Origin: Hydractinia symbiolongicarpus
Taxonomy: Eukaryota; Cnidaria; Hydrozoa; Anthoathecata; Hydractiniidae
NCBI RefSeq assembly: GCF_029227915.1
Contig: NC_079884.1
Span: 27,654,001 to 27,718,000 of the forward strand
Length of the DNA: 64,000 bases
Direction of reading: 5' to 3'
The notes beneath the pieces were generated by a model that saw only the letters and a list, made by a program, of their open reading frames with translations, searched no databases and was not told the origin of the DNA. The position numbers and the translations under genes were made by a program. This document shows positions 63,920 to 64,000 of this stretch, one piece after another. Position 1 is the first letter of the stretch. Each line of letters starts with the position of its first letter.

Positions 63920-64000
63920 GCCGTTATCGCGCGCTAAAGAAATAGAGACAGTTTCAAAAACTACATTTCATTGACTTTCTAACGGTGTCAATCCGTTTGA
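63920..64000 (+). repeat. Partial monomer at the right window edge
   Basis: 81 bp of a further monomer (ttatcgcgcgctaaagaaatagagac) whose leader resembles that of 61310. The array continues beyond the window. Confidence 0.9.

Larger units (their letters stand above)
1..64000 (+). repeat. Tandem satellite array, about 373-bp monomer, whole window
   Basis: Seen directly: the same roughly 373-bp sequence recurs from the first to the last base, always in one orientation. Conserved landmarks in order are gccgtt(a), gcgctgaagaaata, cagtttcaaaaact, ttcattgac, ccgtttgagttacaac, cgtcaca, ttcgtaccaacatgta, tcgcttttaacagtgaaac, gactgtgggac, ttaattgaact, ccaagaaataacattctt, tttgacatgattg, cagcgattac, gcgctgtggtagcgc, atttaaaaatt, ataagtcatt and actgtgggacc. 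I placed 171 complete monomers plus two partial ends. Apart from 368 bp (twice) and 138 bp (once), all complete monomers are 372-375 bp. Long head-to-tail arrays of this kind are known from centromeric and pericentromeric heterochromatin; that location here is inference. No unique sequence, transposon, microsatellite tract or inversion interrupts the array. I do not recognise the satellite family. Confidence 0.98.

Noticed and set aside
1-64000. CRISPR array
   Set aside because: The repeats are long (about 373 bp) and contiguous, with no unique spacers, so this is tandem satellite.
1-64000. Identification as a named satellite of similar length (for example the beetle satellites of about 360-377 bp or the fly 359-bp repeat)
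   Set aside because: Only length and AT-richness agree. I could not match the sequence from memory, and length is not evidence of homology.

Overview
The whole 64 kb window is one uninterrupted tandem satellite DNA array. I see no protein-coding gene, tRNA, rRNA, CRISPR array, transposon or other unique-sequence island. The unit is an AT-rich monomer (about 36-37% GC in hand counts) of 372-374 bp, always in the same head-to-tail orientation. Using the 'gccgtt' motif (as in cctagccgtta) as the arbitrary monomer start, I placed 171 complete monomers from 363 to 63919, with a partial monomer at each end (1-362 and 63920-64000). The array therefore runs past both window edges. Only three complete monomers depart clearly from the standard length: two of 368 bp (15671 and 19391) and one truncated to 138 bp (51102).

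The source is a eukaryote, because tens of kilobases of higher-order satellite are typical of centromeric or pericentromeric heterochromatin. CpG is not depleted, which mildly favours a lightly methylated genome such as an insect or other invertebrate over a vertebrate or most plants. I do not recognise the monomer as a named family and do not assign a species. A monomer near 373 bp is about two nucleosome repeats; several insect satellites have similar lengths, but length alone identifies nothing.

Layout: seven blocks differ in monomer variants and in higher-order repeat (HOR) pattern. Block I (1-15670) has a half-unit recurring 16 monomers apart (5974 bp), plus tandem 3-mer, 5-mer and 2-mer duplications. 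Block II (15671-22366) is a nested 7-mer (2.6 kb) inside a 10-mer (3720 bp). Block III (22367-33941) is an 8-mer (2988 bp) made of 5+3 monomers, with a copy of its left end about 8960 bp downstream. Block IV (33942-38795) has 7-mer and 3-mer duplications and some singleton monomers. Block V (38796-51101) holds three copies of a long multimer, the nearest pair almost identical. A 138-bp truncated monomer (51102-51239) marks a sharp change to block VI (51240-61683), a 6-mer HOR (2238 bp; one copy shortened to a 5-mer of 1865 bp) in which nearly every monomer is exactly 373 bp. Block VII (61684-64000) is a tandem 3-mer (1118 bp).

Nothing here works as a gene set. What can be read is the amplification history (unequal exchange, chimeric monomers, recent segmental duplications) and a few short conserved elements inside the monomer: a near-palindrome around GTAC, a short hairpin and alternating AACGG/CCGTT arms. 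These are the best candidates for protein-binding or structural roles. All comparisons were made by eye, so identities are approximate.
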